Below, one piece after another: positions 11,084 through 18,078 of a DNA stretch of 19,762 nucleotides. The notes beneath the pieces were generated by a model, which was not told the DNA's origin, searched no databases, and saw only the letters and a list, made by a program, of their open reading frames with translations. The position numbers and the translations under genes are program-made. Every line of letters starts with the position of its first letter. Position 1 is the stretch's first letter. The stretch spans positions 1 through 19,762 of the forward strand of contig JBQTJV010000030.1 of assembly GCA_052386775.1 (NCBI GenBank), read 5' to 3'. The stretch is from DSOT01 sp052386775 (GTDB lineage: Bacteria > Pseudomonadota > Gammaproteobacteria > Burkholderiales > SG8-41).

Positions 11084-11275
11084 ATGGTCGATACGGCTGA
11101 AGCAAAGCACGTCCCGGGACTATCCGAAGAAGAAGAACTCGAGCAGGGCATCCCCATCATGCAGCAGTTGCTCGATAACCCCTTCATTCTGCTGTTTCTC
11201 GGCGTCGTCGTCCCAACCGTGCTCTATCTCATCTGGGGCGTCATGGAAATCGTCGGCATACCGATCGCCAAGTAG
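11084..11275 (+). CDS. Small one-helix membrane protein, possible subunit IIa of the CuA enzyme
   Basis: A 63-residue protein with an acidic N-terminal half (LSEEEELEQ) and one membrane helix (FILLFLGVVVPTVLYLIWGV). The ATG at 11084 has a perfect AGGAGG at 11071-11076, seven bases upstream, which decides the start against the longer open frame from 10973. It is the first gene of the operon, directly before the CuA subunit. Small single-helix proteins of this kind (subunit IIa) accompany B-family ba3 oxidases, so it is probably a structural subunit. I do not recognise a sequence motif that proves it. Confidence 0.82.
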   Translation: MVDTAEAKHVPGLSEEEELEQGIPIMQQLLDNPFILLFLGVVVPTVLYLIWGVMEIVGIPIAK

Positions 11276-11293
11276 CGTTAAACCGCCAAAACG

Positions 11294-11300
11294 AGGGAGG
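11294..11300 (+). promoter_or_regulatory. Strong ribosome binding site before the CuA subunit gene
   Basis: AGGGAGG, seven bases before the ATG at 11308, fixes the start of the subunit II gene. Confidence 0.7.
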
Positions 11301-11307
11301 GCCAACA

Positions 11308-11877
11308 ATGAGTGCGATTCAACCGCCTGAACACCGGGTCTGGTGGAGGCAGCCGATCGAGCCGCTGGAGATCACGTGGATCGTGGTGGCGTTCATCTGG
11401 TGTCTGTTCATGTTCATCATGATGCCGTATTGGCACGTGTTCGGTAAGCAGAACCTGGCTAATGAGGCCTATCGCAACACCCCCGAAGCGTTTACCGCCA
11501 AGGCGCAGGAGATGGTGGACAAGTACAAGGTGCGCGAGGAGCCGTTCAAGGTGGGCGAAATGGCACCGCAGATGATTCCGGTCGTGCGGCCTCCCGCGGG
11601 AGGGGATGTCTATCTCGTCGCTCGCCTGTGGCAATGGTGGCCGATGCTCGAGCTCGAAGAGGGCCAGACCTACCGGCTCCATTTGATGTCTCTCGATTGG
11701 CTGCATGGATTTTCGCTGCAGCCGGAGAACATCAACATCCAGGTGCATCCAGGCTATGAGCACATCCTGCAGGTGCAGCCGACCAAGGCGGGCACCTATT
11801 CCATCATCTGCAACGAATACTGCGGCATCAACCACCACACCATGGCGAGCAAGCTCTACGTGGTGTCCAGGAAATAG
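11308..11877 (+). CDS. CuA-binding subunit II of a heme-copper NO reductase/oxidase
   Basis: A 189-residue subunit II with one N-terminal membrane helix (about residues 22-40) and a periplasmic cupredoxin domain. The complete CuA site is visible: His133 (DWLHGFSL), then Cys168, Glu170, Cys172, His176 and Met179 in CNEYCGINHHTM. It takes electrons from a cytochrome c or another donor and passes them to the low-spin heme of subunit I. The short form with a single helix is like the B-family (ba3) subunit II and the NorS protein of CuA-type NO reductases (sNOR), rather than the longer two-helix A-family CoxB. The gene lies between the small subunit and subunit I. Confidence 0.93.
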   Translation: MSAIQPPEHRVWWRQPIEPLEITWIVVAFIWCLFMFIMMPYWHVFGKQNLANEAYRNTPEAFTAKAQEMVDKYKVREEPFKVGEMAPQMIPVVRPPAGGDVYLVARLWQWWPMLELEEGQTYRLHLMSLDWLHGFSLQPENINIQVHPGYEHILQVQPTKAGTYSIICNEYCGINHHTMASKLYVVSRK

Positions 11878-11885
11878 GGGGAGAC

Positions 11886-13604
11886 ATGGCGATCAATCGA
11901 ATGTTTCGTATCTGCCCGATGACGGGCTTGCGCGTCCATGAGCCGGCCGAAGCGCTGATCAAGGTGAATGCGGTCGCTGCGGTGGTGTCGCTGCTGGTGG
12001 GCGGCATCCTCGCGCTGCTGGTGACGCTCACCCGCTGGCCGGCGGTGCACCTCCTGCCGCCCGACTGGTACTACCTCGTGCTGACGGCGCACGGGCTCGA
12101 CATGCTGATCTTCTGGATCATCTTCTTCGAAATTGCGATCCTGTACTTCGCGAGCTCGATCCTGCTCGGCTGCCGGCTCGCGACGCCCAGGCTCGCGTGG
12201 GCGGCGTTCTACCTCATGGTGCTCGGCGCACTGATGAACAATTTCGCCGTGTTCCGCGGCGATTCGAGCGTGATGTTCACCTCGTACGCCCCGATGGGGG
12301 CCCATCCCACGTTTTACCTGGGCCTGATCCTGTTCGCGGTGGGCGCACTCATCGCGTGTTTCGTGTTCTTTGGCACGCTCATCATCGGCCAGCAGGAGCG
12401 CACCTACAACGGCTCGATCCCGCTGGTCACGTTCGGCGCCGTCACCGCGGCGATCATCGCGGTGTTCACGATTGCGAGCGGTGCCATCATCCTGATTCCG
12501 ACGTTCATGTGGTCGATCGGTCTCGTGGACCACATCGATTCGCTCATGTATCGGACGGTGTGGTGGGCGTTCGGCCACTCGTCGCAGCAGATCAACGTCT
12601 CGGCTCACGTCTCCGTGTGGTATGCCGTCGCCGCGATCATCTTCGGCGCGAAGCCGATGAGCGAGAAGGTGAGCCGCCTTGCGTTCCTGCTCTACATTCT
12701 CTTCATCACCATCGCGAGCGCGCACCATCTCCTCACCGACCCCGGCCTTACCTCGAACTGGAAGATCCTCAACACGAGTTACGCGATCTATCTCGCGGTG
12801 CTCGCCTCGATGGTGCACGGGCTCACGGTCCCCGGCGCAATTGAGGTCGCGCAGCGCCAGAGAGGATTCACCAAGGGCCTTTTTGAATGGCTGCGCAAGG
12901 CGCCGTGGGGCAACCCGGTATTCTCCGGCATGTTCATGTCGCTGATCGGCTTCGGCTTCCTCGGAGGCATTTCCGGGGTGATACTCGGCACCGAGCAGCT
13001 GAACATCATCATGCACAACACGATCTACGTGCCGGGTCATTTCCATGCAACGGTCGTGATCGGGACGACACTCGCTTTCATGGCGGTCACTTACTTCGTG
13101 GTCCCCGCGGTCTTTCGGCGCGAGCTGAGCTTTCCGAAAATGGCGCAGTGGCAGCCGTATGTGTTCGCGATCGGCATGACCATCCTGGCGGTCTTCATGA
13201 TGGGCGCGGGGACGCTCGGCGTGCCGCGGCGGCACTGGGACATGACCTTTGCCGGAAATTCCTTTGGCTTCGAGTTTCCCGGCGCCGCATTTCTCATGAT
13301 GGGACTGATGGCGATCGGCGGGATACTGGCAGTGATTGGCGGCGCGATGTATCTGCTGATCGTGGTGCACTCGGTATTTCTCGGTAAACGGATCGAAACG
13401 CCTGGATTCCAGCACCTGCGCCTGAGGGACGGTTTTGCCGCCCCGGCAGCGCGACCGGCCGGTGCCGCGCTCCAGTCTCACGGCGGCGTTCATGCGTGGG
13501 CGGCGCCCGGGACGTTCACGCTCGCGCTGGTGTTCCTGACGGCGTTCGTGCTGTATTACTTCGTCAACTGGAAATACCTCTCGACGGTGTGGCCGCTCAA
13601 GTGA
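11886..13604 (+). CDS. Heme-copper subunit I lacking the active-site tyrosine; probable CuA-type NO reductase
   Basis: A 572-residue, many-helix catalytic subunit of the heme-copper superfamily. All metal ligands are present: low-spin heme His69 (TAHGLDML) and His387, high-spin heme His385 (VPGHFHA), CuB His231 (WAFGHSSQQ), His280 and His281 (SAHHLLTDPG). Oxygen reductases of the A and B families have H-x3-Y at His231, with the tyrosine cross-linked to the histidine; here the position is Gln235. The HHxxxDPG and YVPGHFH motifs are B-family-like. NO reductases of the superfamily lack that tyrosine, so I infer a CuA-type NOR of the sNOR/eNOR kind that turns NO into N2O. The ATG at 11886 follows an AGGGGGAG that overlaps the previous stop. 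ctaB begins at its stop codon. Confidence 0.9.
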   Translation: MAINRMFRICPMTGLRVHEPAEALIKVNAVAAVVSLLVGGILALLVTLTRWPAVHLLPPDWYYLVLTAHGLDMLIFWIIFFEIAILYFASSILLGCRLATPRLAWAAFYLMVLGALMNNFAVFRGDSSVMFTSYAPMGAHPTFYLGLILFAVGALIACFVFFGTLIIGQQERTYNGSIPLVTFGAVTAAIIAVFTIASGAIILIPTFMWSIGLVDHIDSLMYRTVWWAFGHSSQQINVSAHVSVWYAVAAIIFGAKPMSEKVSRLAFLLYILFITIASAHHLLTDPGLTSNWKILNTSYAIYLAVLASMVHGLTVPGAIEVAQRQRGFTKGLFEWLRKAPWGNPVFSGMFMSLIGFGFLGGISGVILGTEQLNIIMHNTIYVPGHFHATVVIGTTLAFMAVTYFVVPAVFRRELSFPKMAQWQPYVFAIGMTILAVFMMGAGTLGVPRRHWDMTFAGNSFGFEFPGAAFLMMGLMAIGGILAVIGGAMYLLIVVHSVFLGKRIETPGFQHLRLRDGFAAPAARPAGAALQSHGGVHAWAAPGTFTLALVFLTAFVLYYFVNWKYLSTVWPLK

Positions 13605-14542
13605 TGCCACGAGGGAAGGCAATCGCCGTGACGAGCGGCATCATCCCGGCGCAAGCCGGCATCCAGAGCGCGCAGCGCGGGCATGGACTGCGCCTGGTAT
13701 GCGGTCTCCTCAAGCTTCGCATCGGCAGTGTGATCGGCCTTACCGCCGCCGCCGGCGCGACGGTCACACCCGGCTCGGTGTCGGGGGGGCAACTCCTGCT
13801 TCTCGCGCTCGCGGTAACCGGTGCCGCAGCAGCGGCAGGAGGGTTCAACCAGTACGTCGAGCGTGATCTCGACCGCCTGATGCAGCGCACGAAGAATCGG
13901 CCGTTTGTCACCGGGGAACTCGAGCCCGACCGGCGGTTCCTGTGGCTGCTCGGAACGCTGCTCGTCGTCTCGGTGGCGGCAGCGGCGGCGGTCGCAAACG
14001 CGCTCGCGGCGGCGTATGTCTTTGTCGGCGCATTTTTCTACGGCGTGGTCTACACCGTCTGGCTCAAGCGCCGCACCTGGTGGAACATCGTGGTCGGGGG
14101 CGCGGCGGGAAGCTTTGCCGTCCTCGCGGGGGCTGCGGCCGTTTCACCCGGTTTGCCACCGGCCGTGCCGGCGGCGCTGGCGGTTGTGCTCTTCCTGTGG
14201 ACGCCGCCTCACTTCTGGAGTCTGGCGATCGTGTGCCGCGACGACTACGCGCGGGCGGGCGTGCCCATGCTGCCGGTGGTGATCGGCGAGCAGCGCTGCG
14301 CATGGATCATCCTCGTGCACACTGTCGCGCTCGTCGCCGTTTCGCTGCTGCCGCTCGCTTACGGCATGGGATGGATCTACGCTGCCGGCGCGATAAGCGG
14401 CGGCGCGCTTTTCATTGCGACGAGCCTGCGCCTTGTACGCGAGCCGAACCGTGCCACTGCGCGCGCAAACTTCCACGCATCCCTGGCGCAGCTGAGCCTG
14501 CTGCTCTTCGCGGCGATTCTCGAACGCGCAGTCGTTGGCTGA
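13604..14542 (+). CDS. ctaB: Protoheme IX farnesyltransferase (heme O synthase) CtaB
   Basis: An inner-membrane UbiA-family prenyltransferase that adds a farnesyl group to heme b to make heme O, the substrate of CtaA. The first substrate motif is FNQYVERDLDRLMQRTKNRP (about residues 81-100), an N-x3-E-x3-D version of the family's N-x3-D-x3-D. The second region is WTPPHFWSLAI followed by DDYARAGVPMLPVV, starting near residue 213. The ATG at 13604 overlaps the preceding stop as TGATG. The first ~28 residues look unlike CtaB and include a palindromic insert (SGIIPAQAGIQ); GTG at 13628 is another possible start, but it also lies before the insert. The predicted protein is 312 residues. Confidence 0.94.
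   Translation: MPRGKAIAVTSGIIPAQAGIQSAQRGHGLRLVCGLLKLRIGSVIGLTAAAGATVTPGSVSGGQLLLLALAVTGAAAAAGGFNQYVERDLDRLMQRTKNRPFVTGELEPDRRFLWLLGTLLVVSVAAAAAVANALAAAYVFVGAFFYGVVYTVWLKRRTWWNIVVGGAAGSFAVLAGAAAVSPGLPPAVPAALAVVLFLWTPPHFWSLAIVCRDDYARAGVPMLPVVIGEQRCAWIILVHTVALVAVSLLPLAYGMGWIYAAGAISGGALFIATSLRLVREPNRATARANFHASLAQLSLLLFAAILERAVVG
13640..13667. repeat. REP-like palindrome in the 5' end of ctaB
   Basis: The core CCGGC-GCAA-GCCGG (13646-13659) is a perfect five-pair stem with a GNRA-type loop, in the context CATCCCGGC...GCCGGCATCCAGAG. In one frame it encodes IPAQAGIQ, a peptide typical of translated copies of dispersed extragenic palindromes in proteobacteria. It lies in frame between the ctaB start and the first conserved helix. 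No second copy is visible in this window, so the repeat assignment relies on resemblance. Confidence 0.55.
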
Positions 14543-15401
14543 GCGCCTCGGATACTACGGTGTGACGGAAACCGTGAAGCCATATCATGGGACCGCGCGA
14601 GGCCGACCCTCGCTTGTCGCTGTGCTGGCAGCGCTGATTGCCGGCACCGCGTTCGCGGGGAGCGAGCCGGCCCGGAGCTTCGACCCCGACGCCGCGCTCA
14701 CGGTGAGCCAGGCGGCGATCGGGCGCACCGTTGGCGATTATGCTTTTCTCGACCGGAACGGAAAGCAGGTGCGCCTTGCCGATTTTCGCGGCCGGCCCTT
14801 GCTGGTCAATTTCCTTTACACCGGGTGCACCTCGGCGTGCCCTGCCAGCACGAAACTCCTCGCGGAGACCATCAGCAAGGCGCGCGCAGTGGTCGGCGCC
14901 GATAGCTTCCGCGTGGTGAGCATCGGCTTCAACCTTCCCTTCGATTCGCCGAGCGCGATGCGCGACTTTGCGCGGCGATTCGGGCTCGATACGGCGAGCT
15001 GGGAATTTCTCTCGCCCTACGATACGCAGCTCGAGGGGTTGCTCGCCGACTTCGGCTTCAGTTATGCCCGCACCTCATGGGGCTTCGATCACACGAGCCA
15101 GGTCACCGTGGTGGACCAGCAGGGGAAAATCTACCGGCAGGTCTACGGCGACCGTTTTCCGGTGTGGTTCCTGATCGAGCCTTTGAAGGAGCTGGTCGAG
15201 GGCAAGCCGGCACCGATAAAGAGCGTGGCCGATCTCGTCGAGCGTGTGCGGATTCTCTGCACGGTCTATGATCCCCGCACCAATACCTACCGCTTCAAGA
15301 CCTCCGTGATCGGCGAGATCGTTTCGTTCGCGGCGATCACCATCGCCCTGGTGTGGTTTTTGTGGTTCGAGCGCCGGCGCCGCAAGCGGCGGATGAGCTG
15401 A
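14535..15401 (+). CDS. SCO1/SenC/PrrC family copper chaperone
   Basis: A thioredoxin-fold copper chaperone (up to 288 residues) that delivers copper to, or reduces, the CuA site of subunit II. The copper ligands are Cys98 and Cys102 (YTGCTSACP) and His186 (FDHTSQVTVVD). A secretion signal (VAVLAALIAGTAFA) ends near residue 41, and a C-terminal helix (about residues 258-277) followed by a run of arginine/lysine anchors it to the membrane. The TTG at 14535 overlaps the ctaB stop. GTG codons at 14562 and 14574 would give a more usual signal-peptide start, so the true start is open. A senC gene next to the NorS/NorY genes is known in ammonia-oxidiser sNOR clusters, matching this order. Confidence 0.92.
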   Translation: MAERLGYYGVTETVKPYHGTARGRPSLVAVLAALIAGTAFAGSEPARSFDPDAALTVSQAAIGRTVGDYAFLDRNGKQVRLADFRGRPLLVNFLYTGCTSACPASTKLLAETISKARAVVGADSFRVVSIGFNLPFDSPSAMRDFARRFGLDTASWEFLSPYDTQLEGLLADFGFSYARTSWGFDHTSQVTVVDQQGKIYRQVYGDRFPVWFLIEPLKELVEGKPAPIKSVADLVERVRILCTVYDPRTNTYRFKTSVIGEIVSFAAITIALVWFLWFERRRRKRRMS

Positions 15402-15451
15402 TACCGCGCGATTATCCGGTTCCTGCCGCCTCGGGGGCGAATCCCAAACGC

Positions 15452-15465
15452 TTGATTTGCGTCAA
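15452..15465. promoter_or_regulatory. FNR/Anr/Dnr-type binding site (box 3)
   Basis: TTGATTTGCGTCAA matches the FNR-family palindrome at nine of ten fixed positions, with only the A/G change in the second half. It lies in the only gap (142 bases) between the SCO gene and the cytochrome b-reductase fusion. Class II spacing would place the start near 15500; a TAGCAT at 15487-15492 fits as -10. It marks a separate promoter for the last three genes, probably activated by low oxygen or NO. Confidence 0.75.
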
Positions 15466-15543
15466 GGACGCCGTTTCCCTCCGCTTTAGCATCGGACTAC
15501 GCGCGCTTCGCGGCGAAGCGCAACCGACGCTCGACCATACATC

Positions 15544-17493
15544 GTGCTAAGGCGCATACAACTCGGCGGACAGTGGCTGTTTCTGCGGGTGGAGGGCCTG
15601 TTCAACCTCGCCTTCGGCGACCGGTTGAATCCGCTCTATTACCTGGGCGCGATCTCGTACTTCATGTTCTGGGTGGTGATCGGGAGCGGCCTCTACCTCT
15701 ACGTCTTCTTCGAGACGGGCGTCAACGAGGCCTACGATTCGGTGCAGCGCCTGACGCTCGAGCAGTGGTACCTGGGCGGCGTGATGCGCAGCCTCCATCG
15801 TTATGCTTCCGACGCCATGGTTCTGACCATGGTCCTGCACCTTACGCGCCACTTCACCTTCGGCCACCATCGCGGCTTTCGCTGGTTCTCCTGGGTGACC
15901 GGCATCGTCCTGCTGTGGCTCGTTTATGCCGCCGGGATCAACGGCTACATGCTGCCGTGGGATAGTCTCGCGCAGTTCGTGGTGATCGCGACTGCCGAGT
16001 GGTTCGACTGGCTTCCGCTCTTCAAGGGCGCGCTCATTCGAAATTTCATCCAGGCCGATGCCGTCAATGACCGCCTGTTTTCGCTGCTCGCGTTCGTTCA
16101 TATCGGGATCCCGCTGGGGACGCTCGCTCTTCTTTGGGTGCACACCCATCGCGTGCCCAATGCCCGCACGAGTCCGCCGCGGCCGATCGCTGCAACGCTG
16201 ATGGCGGCGCTGATCGTGCTCTCGCTCGTCAAGCCGGCAGTGAGCCAGGAGCACGCGGACCTCGCTGCGGCAGTGACGACCATCGGCTTCGACTGGTTCT
16301 ACCTTCCGGTCTATGCGCTCCTCTACCGCTGGACCGCAGCCGAGGTGTGGACGCTGGTGGGCGGTGCCACCGCACTTTTGTTTCTGCTGCCGTGGCTGCC
16401 GCCTCGATTCGAGCGCAAGGCGAAGGCCTTCAGCGTGCTGGTGCACCCGGATAACCGCATCGTGCCGGTGCGCGAAAACGAGACTTTTCTGGATGCCGGG
16501 CTGCGGGAAGGACTCGCGCTCCCGTTCGAGTGCCGCTACGGCGGCTGCGGCGTCTGCAAAGCACGTCTTCTGTACGGCACGGTCGATCACGGCGCCTGCC
16601 AGCCAGCTGCGCTGACGCAATCCGAGAGACGGGAAGGGAAAATCCTGCTGTGCAGCGCCACCCCGCTTTCGGACGTGGAGATCGAATATGTGCCGGTGAC
16701 CACGCTGGGGGGTATGCCGGTGCGCACCCATGCGGCCCGGGTACAGCGGATGGCGCGCCTCGCCGATAACGTGATGCAGGTGTTCCTCAAGCCCGAAGGA
16801 AACGAAGTGGTGCGCTTCTACGCCGGGCAATACATCAACATCATTCTCGATGACGGCGAGCGCCGCAGTTTCTCGTTTGCAACCGCGCCCCAGGAGGCGG
16901 CTCTGATCGAACTGCACATCCGCCGGATTCCGGGCGGGCGCTTCACCACGCACGTATTCACCGGAATGAAGGTCGGCGATGTCGTGCGGTTCGAAGGGCC
17001 GCTCGGCTCGTTCTTTCTGCGCGAGGACAGCGCGAAGCCGATCATCTTCGTTGCCGGCGCCACCGGATTCGCTCCCGTAAAGAGCATGGTCGAGTACGCG
17101 TTTCGCAGCGGCCTGAACCGCCGCATGATCCTCTACTGGGGTGCGCGCGCGCGCAAGGATCTCTATCTGGGCGACCTTCCGGCGCGCTGGGAAAAGGAGC
17201 ACGAAAACTTCAAGTTCGTGCCGGTGCTGTCGGATCCCGAGCAAGCCGATCAGTGGACGGGACGAACCGGGCTGGTTCACGAGGCGATCCTTCAGGACTT
17301 TCCGGACCTCGGCGCGTTTCAGATCTACGCGTGCGGGTCGGTGGAGATGGTGGCCGCGGCACATCCCGCATTCCTCGCGCGCGGGTTGAAGCAGGACGAT
17401 TGCTTCTCCGATGCCTTCAAGCTGGTGCCGCATTTGAAAGCTGCAACAGCGCAGGCCGACATGGTGCGACTCGGCGGCGGCACATGGCCATGA
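15544..17493 (+). CDS. Cytochrome b / [2Fe-2S] ferredoxin / FAD-NAD(P)H reductase fusion protein
   Basis: A 649-residue three-part protein. Residues 1-290 resemble the bc1/b6f cytochrome b N-terminal domain: two histidine pairs spaced H-x13-H (His85/His99 and His186/His200) should hold two b hemes, and FDWFYLPVYALL near 249-260 resembles the Qo motif PEWYFLP. Residues 295-385 are a plant-type ferredoxin with Cys330, Cys335, Cys338 and Cys370. Residues 393-635 are a ferredoxin-reductase module with RRSFSFATAP (FAD), VAGATGFAPVKS (pyridine nucleotide) and YACGSVEM. The last two domains are ordered as in phenol hydroxylase reductases. Electrons could flow NAD(P)H to FAD to [2Fe-2S] to heme b. 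The start is GTG with no clear ribosome site. I do not know a characterised protein with this architecture. It overlaps the next gene. Confidence 0.9.
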   Translation: MLRRIQLGGQWLFLRVEGLFNLAFGDRLNPLYYLGAISYFMFWVVIGSGLYLYVFFETGVNEAYDSVQRLTLEQWYLGGVMRSLHRYASDAMVLTMVLHLTRHFTFGHHRGFRWFSWVTGIVLLWLVYAAGINGYMLPWDSLAQFVVIATAEWFDWLPLFKGALIRNFIQADAVNDRLFSLLAFVHIGIPLGTLALLWVHTHRVPNARTSPPRPIAATLMAALIVLSLVKPAVSQEHADLAAAVTTIGFDWFYLPVYALLYRWTAAEVWTLVGGATALLFLLPWLPPRFERKAKAFSVLVHPDNRIVPVRENETFLDAGLREGLALPFECRYGGCGVCKARLLYGTVDHGACQPAALTQSERREGKILLCSATPLSDVEIEYVPVTTLGGMPVRTHAARVQRMARLADNVMQVFLKPEGNEVVRFYAGQYINIILDDGERRSFSFATAPQEAALIELHIRRIPGGRFTTHVFTGMKVGDVVRFEGPLGSFFLREDSAKPIIFVAGATGFAPVKSMVEYAFRSGLNRRMILYWGARARKDLYLGDLPARWEKEHENFKFVPVLSDPEQADQWTGRTGLVHEAILQDFPDLGAFQIYACGSVEMVAAAHPAFLARGLKQDDCFSDAFKLVPHLKAATAQADMVRLGGGTWP

Positions 17494-17993
17494 GAAACGC
17501 GCTCCGATTTCTCGCGCAGGGGCTGCTCTACGTGCCGTTCATGGCGTTGATCGGCTATTTTTCGACTTCACCGGCCTACCGGCATCTCGCGCCGGACCAG
17601 GCGCTCATCCGGCTTTCGCTCGCTCACGCCACGCAGCGCATCGGCGAGTGTCGTGAGCGCACGCCGGAAGAACTGGCGAAGCTGTCGCCGAACATGCGCG
17701 CGCCGCTCGTGTGTCCACGCGAGCGCACGCCGCTCGACATCGAACTGGAAGTCGACGGCAGGCTCGTCTACCGCGCCACTGTGCCGCCCAGCGGTTTCGC
17801 GCGCGATGGCGCCGCGACCGTCTATCAGCGCATCCCGATCGCCGCCGGCAGCCATCGCATCGCGGCGCGGCTCAACGATCGTGCAGCGCCCGGATTCAGC
17901 CACGAGCGCGAAGCGACCATGGAATTGACAGCCGGCCGCGTGCTGCTCATCGACTTCAGCGCGGCTCATGGCGGATTTCTCTTTACGCCCTGA
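17484..17993 (+). CDS. Unrecognised small membrane-anchored protein with extracytoplasmic beta-rich domain
   Basis: A 169-residue protein of no family I recognise. One N-terminal helix (FLAQGLLYVPFMALIGYF, about residues 9-26) is followed by a soluble domain with two cysteines, Cys56 and Cys77, that could form a disulfide or bind metal. The second half is rich in predicted beta strands (LDIELEVDGRLVYRATV, RIPIAAGSHRIAARL). ATG codons at 17484 and 17490 are both possible; the second gives an ATGA overlap with the preceding stop. One helix plus an outer beta domain, directly before a subunit I-like gene, is the shape and position of an oxidase subunit II, but no CuA motif is present. Its link to the two neighbours is inferred from tight spacing. 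Confidence 0.8.
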   Translation: MAMRNALRFLAQGLLYVPFMALIGYFSTSPAYRHLAPDQALIRLSLAHATQRIGECRERTPEELAKLSPNMRAPLVCPRERTPLDIELEVDGRLVYRATVPPSGFARDGAATVYQRIPIAAGSHRIAARLNDRAAPGFSHEREATMELTAGRVLLIDFSAAHGGFLFTP

Positions 17994-18068
17994 GCAACCC
18001 GCCCATGTCCCCGCACGCTCATCGCGCGACAAGGTCCTTCCCATTAGCGGCTGCATCCAGGGCGAGAC

Positions 18069-18073
18069 AGGAG
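18069..18073 (+). promoter_or_regulatory. Ribosome binding site deciding the start of the second subunit I-like gene
   Basis: AGGAG, five bases before the ATG at 18079. The same frame is open upstream to an ATG at 17968, but that part overlaps the previous gene and lacks such a site, so 18079 is preferred. Confidence 0.7.
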
Positions 18074-18078
18074 TACTC

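Noticed and set aside
15547..17433. Long minus-strand open frames opposite the cytochrome b fusion, and similar ones at 11856-13622 and 4542-6194
   Set aside because: Same third-position GC effect; the translated proteins are low-complexity and lack motifs, and the plus-strand genes are convincing.
17253..17483. Upstream extension of the small anchored protein gene
   Set aside because: It lies wholly inside the reductase domain of the fusion gene and would put about 77 unrelated residues before the membrane helix.
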